DNA of 64,000 bases, taken from positions 14,792,990 through 14,856,989 of the forward strand of contig OY720102.1 in the NCBI GenBank assembly GCA_963082875.1, given 5' to 3'. Numbering within the stretch: the stretch's first letter is position 1; every line of letters starts with the position of its first letter. Positions 12,404 through 26,384 of the stretch are shown here, one piece after another. Under the pieces are notes generated by a model, which did no database searches, was not told the origin of the DNA, and saw nothing but the letters and a program-made list of their open reading frames with translations. A program made the position numbers and the translations under genes. This stretch comes from Corella eumyota (taxonomy: Eukaryota; Chordata; Ascidiacea; Phlebobranchia; Corellidae).

Positions 12404-12665
12404 TATGCCTGGTGTAATAGTCAGAACACTAGGCTTTTCTATACGAGGTCCTGGACTTAATTCCCAGTGCTCTCATGCAGTACCGCCCTTGAGTAAGGTG
12501 CTATAAACGACCTAAACTCTTGCTAAGTCATTACTTATAAAGCAGTTTAGTTATTGTGCAAATATAATCAATAATACTCTAACATGCTAAAGGCAACTTA
12601 AGACTGGGTCGAGGTAACGTTGTTGCCCTATATTTAGGTCTTGAAGTCGACTTTCTTGCAATAAA
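12404..12665 (+). mobile_element. tRNA-derived SINE, diverged
   Basis: Box A-like CTGGTGTAATAGTC, box B-like GGACTTAATTCCC and the tail with CTTAAGACTGGGTCGAGGTA. Its counterpart before B2 is 28950-29215. Confidence 0.7.
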
Positions 12666-13035
12666 CATTTAAAAAGTGGTGACATTTTTCGTACGCCGCA
12701 TATGAGTTACTACTTCAACTTTTTGTTGACATCGCGTTGAGGAAATGTGATTTTGTAAACAGACCAAAAACAGATGTTTTTAGATAAATTGAGCAAATTA
12801 TAAAGTAAAAACAAAGAAATGTTAAGATATATTTAAGTTAAAAAAATCAGAAAAGTTATGGTCTGGCAATATTTGCCAAAATTGTTTGCGTTAGCTGATA
12901 TATTCTGGATAAAATTTTAAGTTAATTTTAGGCATAAATTAAATCTTTTTGCCGAATATGATTTTTATTATTGTATTAATATTTAAACGAATAACGAACA
13001 ATTTTTTGTATCAAATTTGAAAATTATATATACTT

Positions 13036-13220
13036 TAATGGCAGCATGGTGTAGTGGTCAGAACACTTGGCTTCACACATAACGTCCTGGGTTCGATCCT
13101 CATTGCTTCCATGCTGTAGCGCTCTTAAGTAAGGTGCTATAAACCGTATGAACTTCTGCTGAGCCAGCACTTAACCAGCAGCTTTTTTTAAGTTGTTAAA
13201 TCGACCTTTCCACATCGCTA
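13036..13220 (+). mobile_element. tRNA-derived SINE upstream of B1
   Basis: GGCAGCATGGTGTAGTGGTC, box B GGTTCGATCCTC, then a shortened tail. Present before B2 (29590-29750) and, split by another element, before B3. Confidence 0.75.
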
Positions 13221-13579
13221 ATTAATAAATGTAAAAATATATTTTAACAGAATCTAAATTCAGTTTACTTTAACATTAGGAAAACAATTTCAAAATGGTT
13301 AAAACATTTAAAGGGGAGCCCATGTATCATTGGTATTGTATAACAATCCTAATGTTGTGTTATGGGTTCGGGGAGTTGGGTCATTTTATGATTGGTGTCA
13401 CCTCAAAGGAAATGGCACAGGACGTTCAATTTGGAGACATGGCTTGTTTGATCTTGGACATAAATGTTGAAAAACTGTCAAACACAAAATGCAGAGATGT
13501 GAAGAATTCAACACAGTGAGTAGTTGTTAATTTTGCATGCTAATATTATTTTATTGGGAATCAATTCAAGAACCCCAGG

Positions 13580-13897
13580 TCTTACTTAAGGATGCTACAA
13601 CATGCCAGCAGTGGAAATCAAATCCAGCATCTTAGATCTTACTTAAGGATGCTACAACATGCCAGCAGTAGGAATCAAACCCAGGATTGCAGGTCTTACT
13701 CAAGAATGCTACAACATGCTAGTAGTAGGAATCAAACCCAGGATCTCATGTCTTACTTAAGGATGCTACAACATGCCAGTAGTGGGAATCAAACCCAGAA
13801 TCTCAGGTCTTACCTAATGATGCTACATTATGCCAGCAGCGGGAATCAAACCCAGGATCTCAGGTCTTACTCAAGGATGTTACAACATGCTAACTAA
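13580..13897. repeat. SINE-like minisatellite in B1 intron 1, about 5 copies
   Basis: Unit GCTACAACATGCCAGCAGTG, GGAATCAAACCCAGGATCTC, AGGTCTTACTTAAGGAT, the reverse complement of the unit at 475-1012. Same array in B3 at 37590-37925; about three units in B2 at 30610-30790. Confidence 0.85.
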
Positions 13898-14110
13898 CAA
13901 AGTAAATTATTAATAATCTTAATTTTTAGTTGTAATCTCATGGGATTGATTGGAACGATGTATTGTGAATGGAATTACTCAGGCCAGGGAATAGAATACC
14001 AAGTTCTTGCTGGTCCAATATTTATTGCCATTTTTACTGTTATGGGAGTTGTAATGGGAATTGTTGGCGATAAATATAACAGGTTGATTACCGACTATTT
14101 TTTATATTTA

Positions 14111-17100
14111 TTTATCCTCAATGTGGAAAGGTCAACTTCACGACCTAAACATAGAGTAACATCATTTACTCTGACCCAGTATCGAGTTGCCTTCAACAGT
14201 TTGGGATATTATAAATTACAATAAGCCAATAATTAAGCTGCTAATTAAGTGCTGGCTCAGCAGGAGTTCATACTGTTTATAGCGCCTTACTTAAAGGCGC
14301 TACAGCATGAGGGCTGTGGGGATAAATTTTTTTTATAAACTTTTTTTGAGTAAAAGAGAGTTAATAGAAAATGTGTTATTGTTAGTAAAATGGTGGTTTT
14401 GGAAATATAGTTTTTGGTAAAATGTCAGTAACTCCATTTTCTATGCAAACCTAAAATCTTTTAAAAATTTGTTTTATTTATTTTGCTTTTTAATATTTAA
14501 ATTTTTAATTAACTTTTATAAAACTCTTTTTATTTTATTGTTTAGAATCCAGATATTATCTGCAAGTTTTTCTTTTACTCGGTAATGACTTTTACCACCG
14601 GATTTGCCGACACTTATTGGTTGTTAGCTTTGCTGAGAGTTGGCTTTGGGGCAGGGTGAGTTTAAAGTTGGTTTCAGTAAAAAAATATTTAAAAAAAAAA
14701 GTTTTCTGTATCAGTTAATATTTTTAACTAAATTTGTGGGTGAAGCATGGTGTAGTGGTAAGAGCACATCACTACGTGTGGTTCTGTGTTCAATTCCCAC
14801 TGCTCTTATGCTAGGATCTTAACAAACATTAATAATATCATATTTTTTTGTTTTGTATGTATAATAAATTCTCTTAAAAACCTAAAACTTTTTTCTCAGA
14901 GAGTCGGCCTGTACTCCTCTTACCTCAAGTTTGGTGGCCGACATTTTCTCACAGAAAGTTCGAGCTTTTGCGATGAGTTTTTTCAACTTTGGGATTTATT
15001 TTGGATATGGTTTGGCATTTGCTGTTGGAAATTATGTGACTGACGCCAACATTCTTGGAATGGTGAAAATTTTTTAAATATTTTTACCGGCAGTGCGGTG
15101 TAGTAGTCAGAACACTTGGCTTTACTACATGAGAACCTGGGTTCGATTCCCACTACTCTCATAACGTAGTAGCCTACCCTTTTTTTGAACGATTTATTTT
15201 TAGGTTTTTCTATCAAATCAACCCAAAAAAAAACAAAATTGATTTAAATTTTTTATGATTTTATTTTTAACTAACCTTTTATTAATTTTTTCTTAGAGCT
15301 GGCGTTGGTGTTACTTTATAGCTGGAGCTCCAGGCATAATTATGGCGATTATTTTATATTTCTCTGTCAAAGAACCAGAACGTAAAATTATTGAACAAGC
15401 TGAAGAGAATAACAAATATGAGATAGACTTTGGTATTTAATACTTTTGATAAAATGTTTAATAAATGAAACTGTTTTTTGTAATTCTTTATCCTCGATGT
15501 GGGAAGGTCGATCTCATGACCTAAACATAGAATAACATCAGTTACCCCGACCTGGTCTCAAATTGACTTTGGCAGTTTGGTATATTATGGAATATATTTG
15601 TCCGATAATTATGCTGCTGATTAAGTGTTGGCTAAGCAAAAGTTTATACTTTTTATGGCGCCTTACTTAAGGGCGCTACAGCATAAGAGCAGTGGGGATT
15701 AAACCCATGACCTCATGGTGGTGTAGCAAGTGTTCTTACCACTACACCATCCTGCCGTTTTCATTATAAGAATTGTATTTTTTAAGTCTGCCATAAAATT
15801 TCTTATTTTTTTGGAGAAATGTTTAAAAGTTATTTGGCCTATTTTGCAAACTATATTTTTAACTAAGCTATTTATAAACCTGGCTATAAATTTTATTGTT
15901 TAGAAAAGCAGTCACTGTTGAAATCAATTTTGACAACTTTCAAATTATTTATCAAATCTCCGACTATCTTATTGTTACTGGTTGGGGCTTCATTCAGACA
16001 TTCTGGTGAGTTTTATATTTATGAATCAAATCCTTAGTCGGTGCTTCAACATGCCGCTACTGGGAATCAAACTTTAAACCTCACCCTACATACTGTAGTG
16101 GACAGATCACTTGGCTTTACTACATGAGGTCATGGGTTCGATCCCTTCTGCTCTTAAACTGCCACAGGCAACTCAAGACTGGGTTGGAGTAACTGATGTT
16201 ACTCTATGTTTAAGTCGTCACTACATGAGGTCATGGGTTCAATCCCTTCTGCTCTCGTGCTGTAGTGCTTTTGAGTAAAGTGCTATAAACTTCTGATGAC
16301 CTAGCACTTAATCAGCAGCTTATTTATCGGGCAATTATAATCAGTAAGATTCTAAACTGCCACAGGCAACTCGAGACTGGGTCGGAGTAACTTTTGTTAC
16401 TCTATGTTTAAGTCGCGCATTCCCACATCGAGGATAAAAATCGAGGATAAAGATATATACAAAAAAAATATTAATATCCCAAACTGCTAAAGTTAACTCG
16501 AGACTGGGTTGGGGTAACAAATATTCATCTATGTTCAGGTCATGAAGTTGACCTTCCCACATCGAGGATAACAAAATCTAAATCAAATTTTAATATTTTC
16601 AGCAAGTTTTTGTTGGTCTTACAACAGTCAGTTATATTTTGATCAATATTACCCCGGCACAGAGGTGGGGTTGTGGATGAGTTTAACTTCCATCGTTGGT
16701 GGAACGATTGGGATAATCACTGGTGGAATTTTGTCCGATTTACTCGCTTCTAAATACGGTAATCTTTATTTTGATCATATTATTAAAAATTTGATTTTAT
16801 TGAATGGACACTTTTCTAAAATAGTTTTCGAAAATGGAATTATCTAAAAATTTTGACATAAATTGAAGGTTGACAGCATGGTGTAGTGGTCAAAACTCTT
16901 GTCTTTACTACATAAGTTCTGTTGTTCGATCCCCACTGCTTCCATGCTGTAGAGCCCTTAAGTAAGGCGCTATAAACGATATTAACTTTTGCTGAGCCAG
17001 CACTTAATCAGCAGCTTAATTATTGAGCAATTATAATATCCCAAACTGTCAACTTGAGACCGGGTCGGGGTAACTGATGTTACTCTATGTTTAGGTTGTG

Positions 17101-17975
17101 CATTTGACCTTCCCACGTTAAAGATAAATAAGTACAATAAAACAGTTTTATTTTTAGAGAAGGGATAGGGTATAAGGGGGTTAATATAAATGTCCTATTA
17201 TGTGTAAATTGACAGTATTATTAATATAACAAAAATTTTTTAGATTTGTATTTAGAAATATTCCATTTTTTTGGGGGTTTAATTTTAAATCAAATTTTTT
17301 TAGGTGTACGAACAAGATTGTGGGTTTTGGTCGTTAGTCAAGCAATAGCCTGCCCTCTAGCGGCGGGAACGCTTTACTTTTCTCCGCCTTATGCTTTTAT
17401 TTCGCTCTTTGGAGCTTATTTATTCGGTAAATAGTTTTATATTTTTTTAAGAGTAACAACAGTTACCCCGACCCAGTTTCGATGACTTTATTGTAATCAA
17501 ATTTTATTTAAAACACAGCGGAAATGTGGTTCGGAGTTTTGTTCACTGTTTTGGTTGAGTTCTTTCCTGCCCAGTCACGCGCGACAGCGATCGCTATGTT
17601 TATTTTTGTAATCAATAATATCGGAGGGAATGCCCCTCTTATAGTACCACCTATGATCAAAGTTTTAGGTTTCAGGGAAGCACTGTACATCGTTTACCCA
17701 GGATTTTACTTGGCTAGTAAGTTTTTTTTTTCTTTATAATTGTTTATCCTCAATGTGGGAAGGTCAACTTCACGTCCTAAACATGGAGGTATATATGTTA
17801 CCCTGACCCAGTCTCGAGTTGTGGCAGTTTAGGATATTATAGATTATAATGCCTGATAATTATGCTGCTGATTAAGTGTTGGCTTAGCAGGAGTTTATAG
17901 CACCTTACTCAATAACGTTACAGCTTGAGAGCAGTGGGAATCGAACCCAGGACCTTATGCAGCAAAGCCAAGTTT
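14111..17975. mobile_element. SINE copies in B1 introns
   Basis: Copies or fragments at 14111-14325 (-), 14744-14815 (+, tRNA part only), 15088-15170 (+, tRNA part only), 15488-15760 (-), 16085-16575 (+, nested), 16874-17130 (+) and 17743-17975 (-). Most keep box B (GGTTCGAT) and several keep the CATCGAGGATAA end. Confidence 0.75.
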
Positions 17976-18181
17976 TTTAAATAATATTTTATTGGTTTAT
18001 ATAGTTTGATTTTTGAACCCTTTTTTATGTTAGTTTTTACGAAAACTTTTTTTTTCTAATTTCAGGTTCTTTTTTCTTTTTGTTGACTCAAATTTCTCTT
18101 CTGCGTGGTTCACCGCACATGAGCATTGAAGCGAATAATTGTGAAGAAAGTGAAGCGATAGTTAATAAAACAAAACTTTAA

Positions 18182-19083
18182 ATTGAAAAAAAAGTTTTTG
18201 AATTATGTTAAACATTTATAAATTTAAAAAATTTTATCATGACAATATTTTAATTTTATTTAATATTTATTAGTGAAATTTTTTTTATAATTTTTTGCCA
18301 AAATTTTTTTAAAGTTATTTTTAATATTATACTAGTGAGTTATTTTAGTTCCTAAATTATTTGTTGCCATTCTTGCTGTTTTTATTTTCTAATTTATATC
18401 AACTAAACCGAAATTTAAATAATGTTAATTTTACAGTTTTTATTACTTTTAAGATTTTGTATTGCCTTACTTTATAATTACTCCATATTTTATGAGAAAT
18501 TATTATTGTTTTAAATTTCTGAAATATATTTTGTTTTTGTTACTTCTTTTAAAATTTTAGAAATCTATAAAATTGATATCATCTATTTTTTGAGATTATT
18601 TTTCGAAAATGCAATTTATTAAAGGTATGTGCTGATCAAAATGGTGATCGTATATGTTATTCAGCCATCAATAGAACTTCCTGTTATTCAGCCATCAATA
18701 TTTGTCCTAGCTGTATTTACCGAGTTTCATTTATCGATATTATAAATGATTAACCAAGTTCAACAACCTTATAGCATATTCGCTTACAATTTAAATAAAT
18801 ATTCGTCATCAGGTTTTGCGTCATATTTAGCTGACACCACCATGTTGACAATACTCAGTTTAATGTAAACTACCAAGTTGTTTGGTATGGGATATCTAAC
18901 TGCTTTAAAATGTAATAAAATTAACTTGAAAATTTCGTTGTTTAAAAGTTGGTTTGGTTTTTAAATTTTTTACATTTTGTTGCTTTTAATTTTAGTTCGA
19001 TGTCCTAGCAACAGGACAATTTTTTTTTGGGGGGGGGGGTTTAATTAATTTAAAAAAATAATAATTATTGGAAATTATTAAAC
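18182..19083. other. B1 3' flank and junction to unit A2
   Basis: AT-rich 3' flank of B1, also found after B2 and B3. Near 18625-18655 the sequence passes from a stub of the hAT element start (GTGCTGATCAAAATGGTGAT) into unit A upstream sequence. The hAT body and the 55-bp minisatellite found at the other junctions are missing here. Confidence 0.6.
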
Positions 19084-19350
19084 ATTTGGCAGCGTGGTGT
19101 AGTGGTAAGAACATTTGCTACACCACCAGGAGGTCGTGGGTTCAATCCCCACTGCTCTTATGCTGTAGCGCCCTCGAGTAAAGTGCTATAAACGGTATAA
19201 ACTCCTGCTGAGTCAGCACTTAATCAGCAGCATAATTATCGGGAAATTATAATCTCTATATTATCCCAAACTGCTTAATGCAACTCGAAATTGGGTAACT
19301 CTATGTTAAGTTCGCGCAATCGACCTTCCCACATCGAGGATAAAGATATA
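19084..19350 (+). mobile_element. tRNA-derived SINE upstream of A2
   Basis: Near-identical to 1617-1870 and in the same position, so inherited through the duplication. Confidence 0.78.
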
Positions 19351-20000
19351 TTCAAAAAAAACTTGTGACTAATTCTTCTAAATTTAAAGATTGCCTTTTT
19401 CTACCTGTTTCAAATCAGCATTTATAAACGAGTGTTCTTTTGCTGGGATCGCATTTTGATTGCTAGGCTGAAGTGTTTAAGGTATATATAGAATAACTTT
19501 ACGAAAAAATACCAGAATTTATAAACAAAACTTATTTTTAAACAGTGGGGCTCAGGGTCGTACATTTTAATTTTATTTTAACGTAAGGTTGTTGTCAGAT
19601 TATATTTTATTTGAAGTGTAGATAACAGAGGTGGCTCATGGGCTATATAAATAGAAAGGAGGAATAATTTTAAAAATCGCAGCACCGCGAGATGAATCTG
19701 GCGAAAATTTTGATTAGTTGACTGCAGTTTATATCTTGAATAATGTAGGATCTAATAAACTCCTAGTATGGCTTAAACAATTATTAAACCCCAATAGAGT
19801 ACGCTGTAAAGATGGGCATCGTTAAGAAGGCTACACTTAATTAAAACAAAAATGCGACACAAACTATATGATACGAAACACAAACTACAAAGTATATAAT
19901 CAACAAATTAAGTATAAAAGCGAAAGTCTAATTGTATGTTAAACCTTACTTCGGCCTTCCTTATTTATAAGTTTTTACGTCCAGCGAACTGACCAAAAAG

Positions 20001-20584
20001 TTAACCAGACACTTCAGCCCGAAGATTTTTTTTAGAACAGCGGGGATTTTGCATTTTAATTACCGCGAAAAATTTTATTTTCGCGTAGTTTTATACAGTT
20101 TTTTAGACAGTATTTGAAATAAAATAAGCAGTAAATTAATAGTTTTTTTAAAGAATAATGTGCAAGAACATGTTATCTTTCTTTTCCCGTGTCAATTTAT
20201 TTTTTAATTTTACAAACTAAAACCTATAACAAAATAATTTGATAGCGCGCGCTTTTAGGTGACGCAAGACAATGCCTTATGATATCACGTATTTTGCGAA
20301 ATAGGCCGTATTTCTAAACAATATTTGAAGAAAAAGCATTAATTTATCATTTTTTACACTAGAGAATGTGCATAAATATGTTATTAGTTATTGCCCGTGT
20401 TAATGTATATCAATTTATATATTAAAACACAAAGAATGAAACGTTTAAAGAGTTGCCAGAAGATTTGTCCTGCCAAAAACGGCGGGGAGTCGGCAATGAA
20501 ATTCCCATGAATAAAGTCAGCGTAAGACCATATTTTACCGATATTTAAAATAAAAATTTTGCATAAAGTACAGTATATATAAAA
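20001..20584 (+). mobile_element. Truncated copy of the 747-bp element
   Basis: Same as 2523-3109. Confidence 0.62.
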
Positions 20585-20696
20585 GTTTTTATTGGTTGTT
20601 ACGTTAATGACATATGTTAGTTTTTAGAATATTATTTTTTTTTGAAGATTTTTGTTTCAAAAACCTTTTTATAAACGGATTAAAGACGGGTGCCTC

Positions 20697-20800
20697 TGGC
20701 CTGCAAAATTTTACGACTAATAGCTTTCGGCCTGCAAAATTTTACGACTAATAGCTTTCGGCCTGCAAAATTTTACGACTAATAGCTTTCGGTCTGCAAA
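20697..20800. repeat. 31-bp tandem repeat, 3 copies plus a partial
   Basis: Same unit as 3233-3330. Confidence 0.85.
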
Positions 20801-20999
20801 ATTTTTTATTAAACTACGGGGAGCCTGCAGCGTTAAGCCCGCGTATACTTTTAACGCAAGAACATATTTTACCGATATTTAAAATAAAATTTGGCGAAAA
20901 GTATAATAGTTAAAAAAGTTTTAACCGGTTGTTAAGATAAATATATATGTTAATTTTTTAAATATTTCTTTTTTTAAAGATTTTTATCTCGAAAACGTA

Positions 21000-21215
21000 A
21001 TTTTAAAACTCGTTGCATGCCACAATAGCTCGTTACTTTGTCTCCTCCCAATTTCTTTGCAAGGCTTGCAGTACAAATACTTGTATCTGAACCGTCATCC
21101 AGAAAAGGGTTTTCACAAAATTACCTTGATTGTTGCCCCACACTTTAACTGGCACAATCTTGAAACGTTTCACATTTTTAACGCTGTTATGGGAAACCTC
21201 GTTGCATGCCACAAT
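21000..21215 (-). mobile_element. BEL/Pao retroelement fossil (protease part)
   Basis: Same broken fragment as 3560-3765, at the same distance upstream of the A gene. Confidence 0.65.
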
Positions 21216-21237
21216 AGCTGACTCGCTTTGCGGCTCC

Positions 21238-21345
21238 GATAGCGGGCTTTAACGTCACTTTAGTAGTTTATGACATCACAATTTAACTATAGCGGGCTTT
21301 GTCGTCACTTTAGTAGATTATGACATCACAATTAAACTATAGCGT
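21238..21345. repeat. 50-bp TGACATCA repeat, 2 copies
   Basis: Same unit as 3790-3995. Confidence 0.78.
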
Positions 21346-21645
21346 CAAATCTTGTTAGACAACAATTCAAATAAGTATTTTAATGCAGCGTTGCTATCAT
21401 TGTTACGTCATAGTGTCGTCACATCTCGTTTAAAAAAGTTTTTTTAATTTTAAATTACAGCCGATTTAAAAATTAATCAAGATATAATTTTTGGTGCGTT
21501 TTGGTACCTGCGTGTTTTGATACAAAAATGTCGGAACAGACGGAAAGTTATTTTCAATTATTAGTGATAAATATTAATAACAAAATTATAACTAGCTTGT
21601 TAAATGAGTTTAGAACAAAACAATTGTAACTTAAAACTTACCGAA

Positions 21646-24600
21646 ATGAGTTTGAAAATATTTATGTTTTTGTGCTTCTGGTTATGCTTAGCTGCATCCC
21701 AAAACAACCAAGTTTGTTTTAGTGCATGTCCCACTGCATCTGCTCATGAACCTTCTGAAATTAAACAAGGTAGACCAGGAAAGCTTGGCCCAGCTGGGGA
21801 AAAAGGTGAAAAAGGTTTCAGGGGTGAAATTGGGGCAATTGGGGGTCCTGGTGCCAGGGGTGAGCAGGGTTTCATGGGTGAAATTGGCCCCATAGGTCCT
21901 AAGGGTGAAATTGGGTCAGTTGGGGCTACTGGAGAATGTTCATGTCATGAAGAAATTGCTGCAATGTTTCAAAGATTTTTTCCTGATAAAGCAGGTATTT
22001 TGGTTACTTTACATTTGTTAAATAATGATAATATCATCGGCTTACTGTTAGAACCTCAAAACTAAAATAAAAGCAATCTTAAGACAATTAAATAACTTTT
22101 TAAACCTTGCAAGTATATTTTGTATGATTTTTTAACATTGTTACTTATATAAACAAGTATACTTAATACAGTGGCATTTTTAAAGTGCTAAAACTTATCT
22201 GTAAAATTAATTTTATCATAGATATTTAGTTATTGTAGAGAATTGGGTCAGGGTGACAGAAAGGTCCAGTAATGTATTAAAATACTTAAATATATTCCTA
22301 GGTAAAACCTTATTCAAATACAATTCTGGTTAACATACTTTATTGGTAACAATATATATACAAAAATGGGGGCGATAATATTACAATATTACATTACGCT
22401 AAATCATTTCTAAACTAATATCATTATCATATAAAATACACTAACTTCTTTCTCCACAATCACAATTATCAAAAATACAACACACTCACAACTTCGCCTT
22501 CCACGTAAAGCGACACCTTAATCAAAAGGTACATAATAGACATAAACTAAATTATTCTGCGATGCGAAAATAAATAATATACTGGGTTTAATAATACAAA
22601 ACTACATTACATGGCTGTACGTTCCACTGTCATTAAAATGGATGGTAATTCTATATCAAATTAATTAATAACCACAAGATTCGGGAAAAAATATATTTAG
22701 CAAAAATCTAACGCACACATAGAAAAACTATGTCACTATTGATAATGTTTTTTAAAGGTTTTTACTATATAGTAAAAACTAAACAACAACAGGAAATGTT
22801 ATCGAGATATAACCTAAATCCAAAATTGGGGCGTTAATATGTACATAGATAGCGTCTATACAATGTTTGACTATTTTAATATAATGACGAAATATATTTG
22901 GTTATTCTAATTACCTTATAGGAATTAGATCTGTCCTTGAATAAAAGGGTATTTCTTAGTTTTCATACCCTTTTCTATAACCAATACATATAAATATTGT
23001 TTTTCTGTAATTCTCTTATTGTTAATAAATTTGTACGGCTTTTAACCGCATAGGATGGCAGCGAGTTTGCACAGTTATTTGGGTTCACAGAACCAAAGTT
23101 ATTATTTTGCCTGAAAAGGGGTTCTTACGTATTCTTTTTTTGGGGACGCGGAATTTTTTATTTTTTAGGATTCCGCCTCTCCTTTGTTCACTTTCTTCCA
23201 TTCTTCGGTTTCTTCATTTTCCAGTTTCTTCATTTTCCGTTCCTTCATTCTCCGGTTCCTTCATTTTCCTGTTTCTTCATTTTCCGTTCCTTCATTCTCC
23301 TGTTCCTTTATTTTCCGGTTCCTTCATTTTCTGTTTTTTCATTCTCCGGTCCCTTCATTTTCCGTTCCTTTATTTTCCGGTTCCTTCATTTTCCGGTTCT
23401 TTCATTTTCCGGTTCCTTCATTTTCCTGTTTCTTCATTTTCCGTTCCTTCATTCTCCGGTTCCTTTATTTTCCGGTTCCTTCATTTTCTGTTTTTTCATT
23501 CTCCGGTCCCTTCATTTTCCGTTCCTTCATTTTCCGGTTCCTTCATTTTCCGGTTTCTTCATTTTCCGTTCCTTCATTCTCCGGTTCCTTTATTTTCCGG
23601 TTCCTTCATTTTCTGTTTTTTCATTCTCCGGTCTCTTCATTTTCCGTTCCTTCATTTTCCGGTTCCTTCATTTTCCGATTCCTTCATTTTAGAAAACCTT
23701 TGCTGCGTAACTGATTGCGATGCTAAGTGCTTTTCCTACATTATTATATTAACACCCGATATTTAGTTATTAGGTCAGTTTTAATTTAACAACATTTGTA
23801 TGTTAACAAAACTTTAACCACTCGATCTTTTTACTTAAAATACAAGGTTATTTAAAGTTCAAAAATCAAATGATAAATTAATAAAAAGATATTTTTTAAT
23901 TACAAATAAAATCATTTTTTAAATTCCGCTAAATTTATATTTGTTGTCAAATTTTGAGTTACGAGGTTCTAACAGTAAGCAGACAATATAACAATTTATA
24001 AACATTTTGTAATATTTAATTTACAATTTAAGTATTTGAGAGTTAAGCTAAATCATGCCAACTTATAAGATTGATTCTAAATAAACCTAAATATTTATAG
24101 TTAGTGTATGTGGACTTGGGTTAAAAGATGGAAGAATACCGGATAGTGACATCACAGCTAGTTCTTATTGGAGAACCTACTCATCACCACATAAAGCAAG
24201 GTTGGATGCTCATACCTATGGTTGGATGCCTAAACAATGTGAGTTGTTGGAATTATTTTCTATCTTACAATAAAGTTTCCCAACTTTTGTAATTAGTGGA
24301 AAATAAACATTAACATTGTTTTAATTAATAGACAGGGTTGGGGAATGGATCCAAATTGACCTCAAGACATCAACTCAAGTGAAAGGAGTTGTGACACAAG
24401 GAGGTTACTCTAATAGTGGTTGGGTCACCAGCTTTAAGATATCTTATGGGTCCAGTACATCAGATATGCAGTTCATCCAAGATAATGGAAATGATCTGGT
24501 GAGCTTAAATTTAAAACGAAAATTTATTTTGTTTAACTTATTAAAGTTTAGAAACAGTTTTTAATTAATTGGTGTTAATTAATTTAAAAAGTTTATTTTA

Positions 24601-25887
24601 TTAAAAATGTTTTAATTAAAATCACCAAAACTTGTTTTTAAAAGTTGTGTGTTGTTTACAAGCTAGATAATAATAACCAAGCAAACCATTGTTTAAACAA
24701 TCCCCATTCTAATTGTTTTGTGACGTCATAGCTGGTTACAAAACGTAATTATGCGTCGTGTAACAATAAAGGGTCTGCAACAGTTTTAAATTTTTTATTA
24801 ATCTAAAGTTTTGTAATTTTAAAAATTAACATTGCAAAAATCCCGCGAACCGGTGTGAAAATAATTATGTGAGCTTTTCTTATGTTTGTACTCGGTTTTC
24901 AGTCGTTGTTTGACTGGAAAAACGTTTTTTTATTAAAACATGTTCAATATAGCAATATTGATGTTTTTTTAAATCCTGCAGGTTCTAAGGCTAAACTGGA
25001 TTACAATTTTTTACCGATTTTGTATTTCAGTTTTATTATTTTCCAGTGCTGACTTTCTCTTACATTTTTAGCCCCAAATGGGGTTTACTACTTGTTGAAA
25101 GACGTTTTTATGTTTTTTCCAAGTAGTAAATAAGTTGTGAGTTTATAATTTAACACAAGTTATAATCTACTGTTTTCTTAAGGCCGAACGTAGCTACTTT
25201 GGTCCCAGCGTACGAAGTAGCTTGGAAAGTAGTTTATAGTACTTAACTTACTTAAAAACAGCATTCTTTTTAGCCTTAGTGTTAATTAAAAACAGTTTTT
25301 TTAAAGTGCAGGCTACATTTAATTTTGTGGTTGTGATTTATGTCCATAAAACTGTTTTTTGCAAGACATGGAACGTATTTATATCACGTTGCTATGGACG
25401 CTGTTCTAGCTCCCTAAAAACAGTGTCAACACGAATGCTTAAATTATGCACAACTTAAATATAATGTCGATAACTTAAATTTAAGCATCGTCATAGCATT
25501 TTTTTATTTAAAATAGCAAAAATCCGTAACTTTTTGGTAGGAAATAAGCCATTTAGATTGTAATCAGGGGCTGGCAAACACGTCACAATGCCCTTTATAG
25601 ACATTTTAATTTTGCATGTTGCAGTCCCTTTAAGTTAAATGTGAAGCGATGAACAACGCGCGATTATTAAAGTTATAAAATTTAAATAATTAATAGCTTA
25701 AACCTGAATATTATTACGTTAAATATTATATTAAATCTTTTTAAAGGTCTTTGTTGGTAACGAAGATAATAATGGTCACAAGTTCAACAACTTTCCTCAA
25801 CCTATTAGTGCTCGCTATGTTCGATTGTATCCAAAAACCTGGTATGATGGTGCTCCCCTTCTTCGCATGGAGCTTTTATCTTGCTAG
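21646..25887 (+). CDS. A2: secreted collagen-discoidin protein, 264 aa, 4 exons
   Basis: Exons 21646-21994, 24101-24238, 24332-24498 and 25747-25887, with the same phases as A1. Same signal peptide, then a linker with two Cys ([16 protein letters not shown]), 18 Gly-X-Y triplets, the neck [21 protein letters not shown] and a discoidin domain. Variable loops read [10 protein letters not shown] (exon 2), GGYSNSGW (exon 3) and WYDGAPLLR (exon 4). One extra codon in the last loop compared with A1 keeps the frame. The upstream ATG at 21604 is in frame here (13 extra residues), but its counterpart is followed by a stop in A1, so the signal-peptide ATG is preferred. AATAAA at 26097-26102. The hAT remnant that follows A1, A3 and A4 is absent here and a long minisatellite takes its place. 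Confidence 0.85.
23185..23690. repeat. Intron 1 minisatellite of A2
   Basis: Same 15-16-bp unit as in A1, about 32 copies. Confidence 0.9.
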
Positions 25888-26384
25888 TAATCACATATTT
25901 CTTTCGGTTAATTATTTTAATTCCTAGTTGTTAATTAAAATTCTTTAGTTATGTAATATATTAAAACTTGTAAACTATTTAATTGTATAATTTTAAACAA
26001 ATAATCCGTGTTATATTAATTAAATCTTACAAAAAATAAAATTCTGTAAATGTACTAAAATTTTAAGGCTGTAATAATTGGGTTTATTAAATGTTGAATA
26101 AACATAATGTAACAAAGTCTATAGTAGTAATGTTTAAATTTCCTATTTTTAAGTGAACAGTTACTGCGATGTCAAATCGTAGGTCTAATATTTGGTAAAG
26201 ACTGTAATCAAAGATAGTGAAAGTAAAGCAATGTGTAATAAATGCAAATTAGTTATTTCTTTAGACATTACTGAAATTCTGAGTTTATTTCCGTAAGAAT
26301 TAGCCAGAATTTTATATTCATGTAAACAACCAACAACTAAAAACAGTTTGTAATTAATAAAATTCGCTTCATATTCTTGCATGA

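Larger units (their letters stand above)
13295..18181 (+). pseudogene. B1: spinster-like MFS transporter, 10 exons, one frameshift
   Basis: Exons 13295-13515, 13930-14082, 14546-14655, 14900-15062, 15297-15432, 15904-16005, 16603-16758, 17304-17426, 17519-17716 and 18066-18181 give a 492-residue transporter if exon 3 had its full 111 bases. Family marks are the loop GDKYNR after the second membrane segment, LLRVGFGAGESACTPL (compare the spinster GEA motif), GIYFGYGLAFAVGNYV, SWRWCYFIAGAPG with VKEPER after the sixth segment, and alternating hydrophobic helices to the end. Spinster-type MFS proteins export lipids or lysosomal products; the substrate here is unknown. Exon 3 is one base shorter than in B2 and B3 (TTTTT replaces TGTTTT near 14565), which shifts the frame. 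All other exons are open, so a read error would make this the one good copy. Every intron except a few contains SINE sequence. Confidence 0.75.

Noticed and set aside
17508-17690. Minus-strand 60-residue frame repeated at each B copy
   Set aside because: Exact shadow of transporter exon 9.
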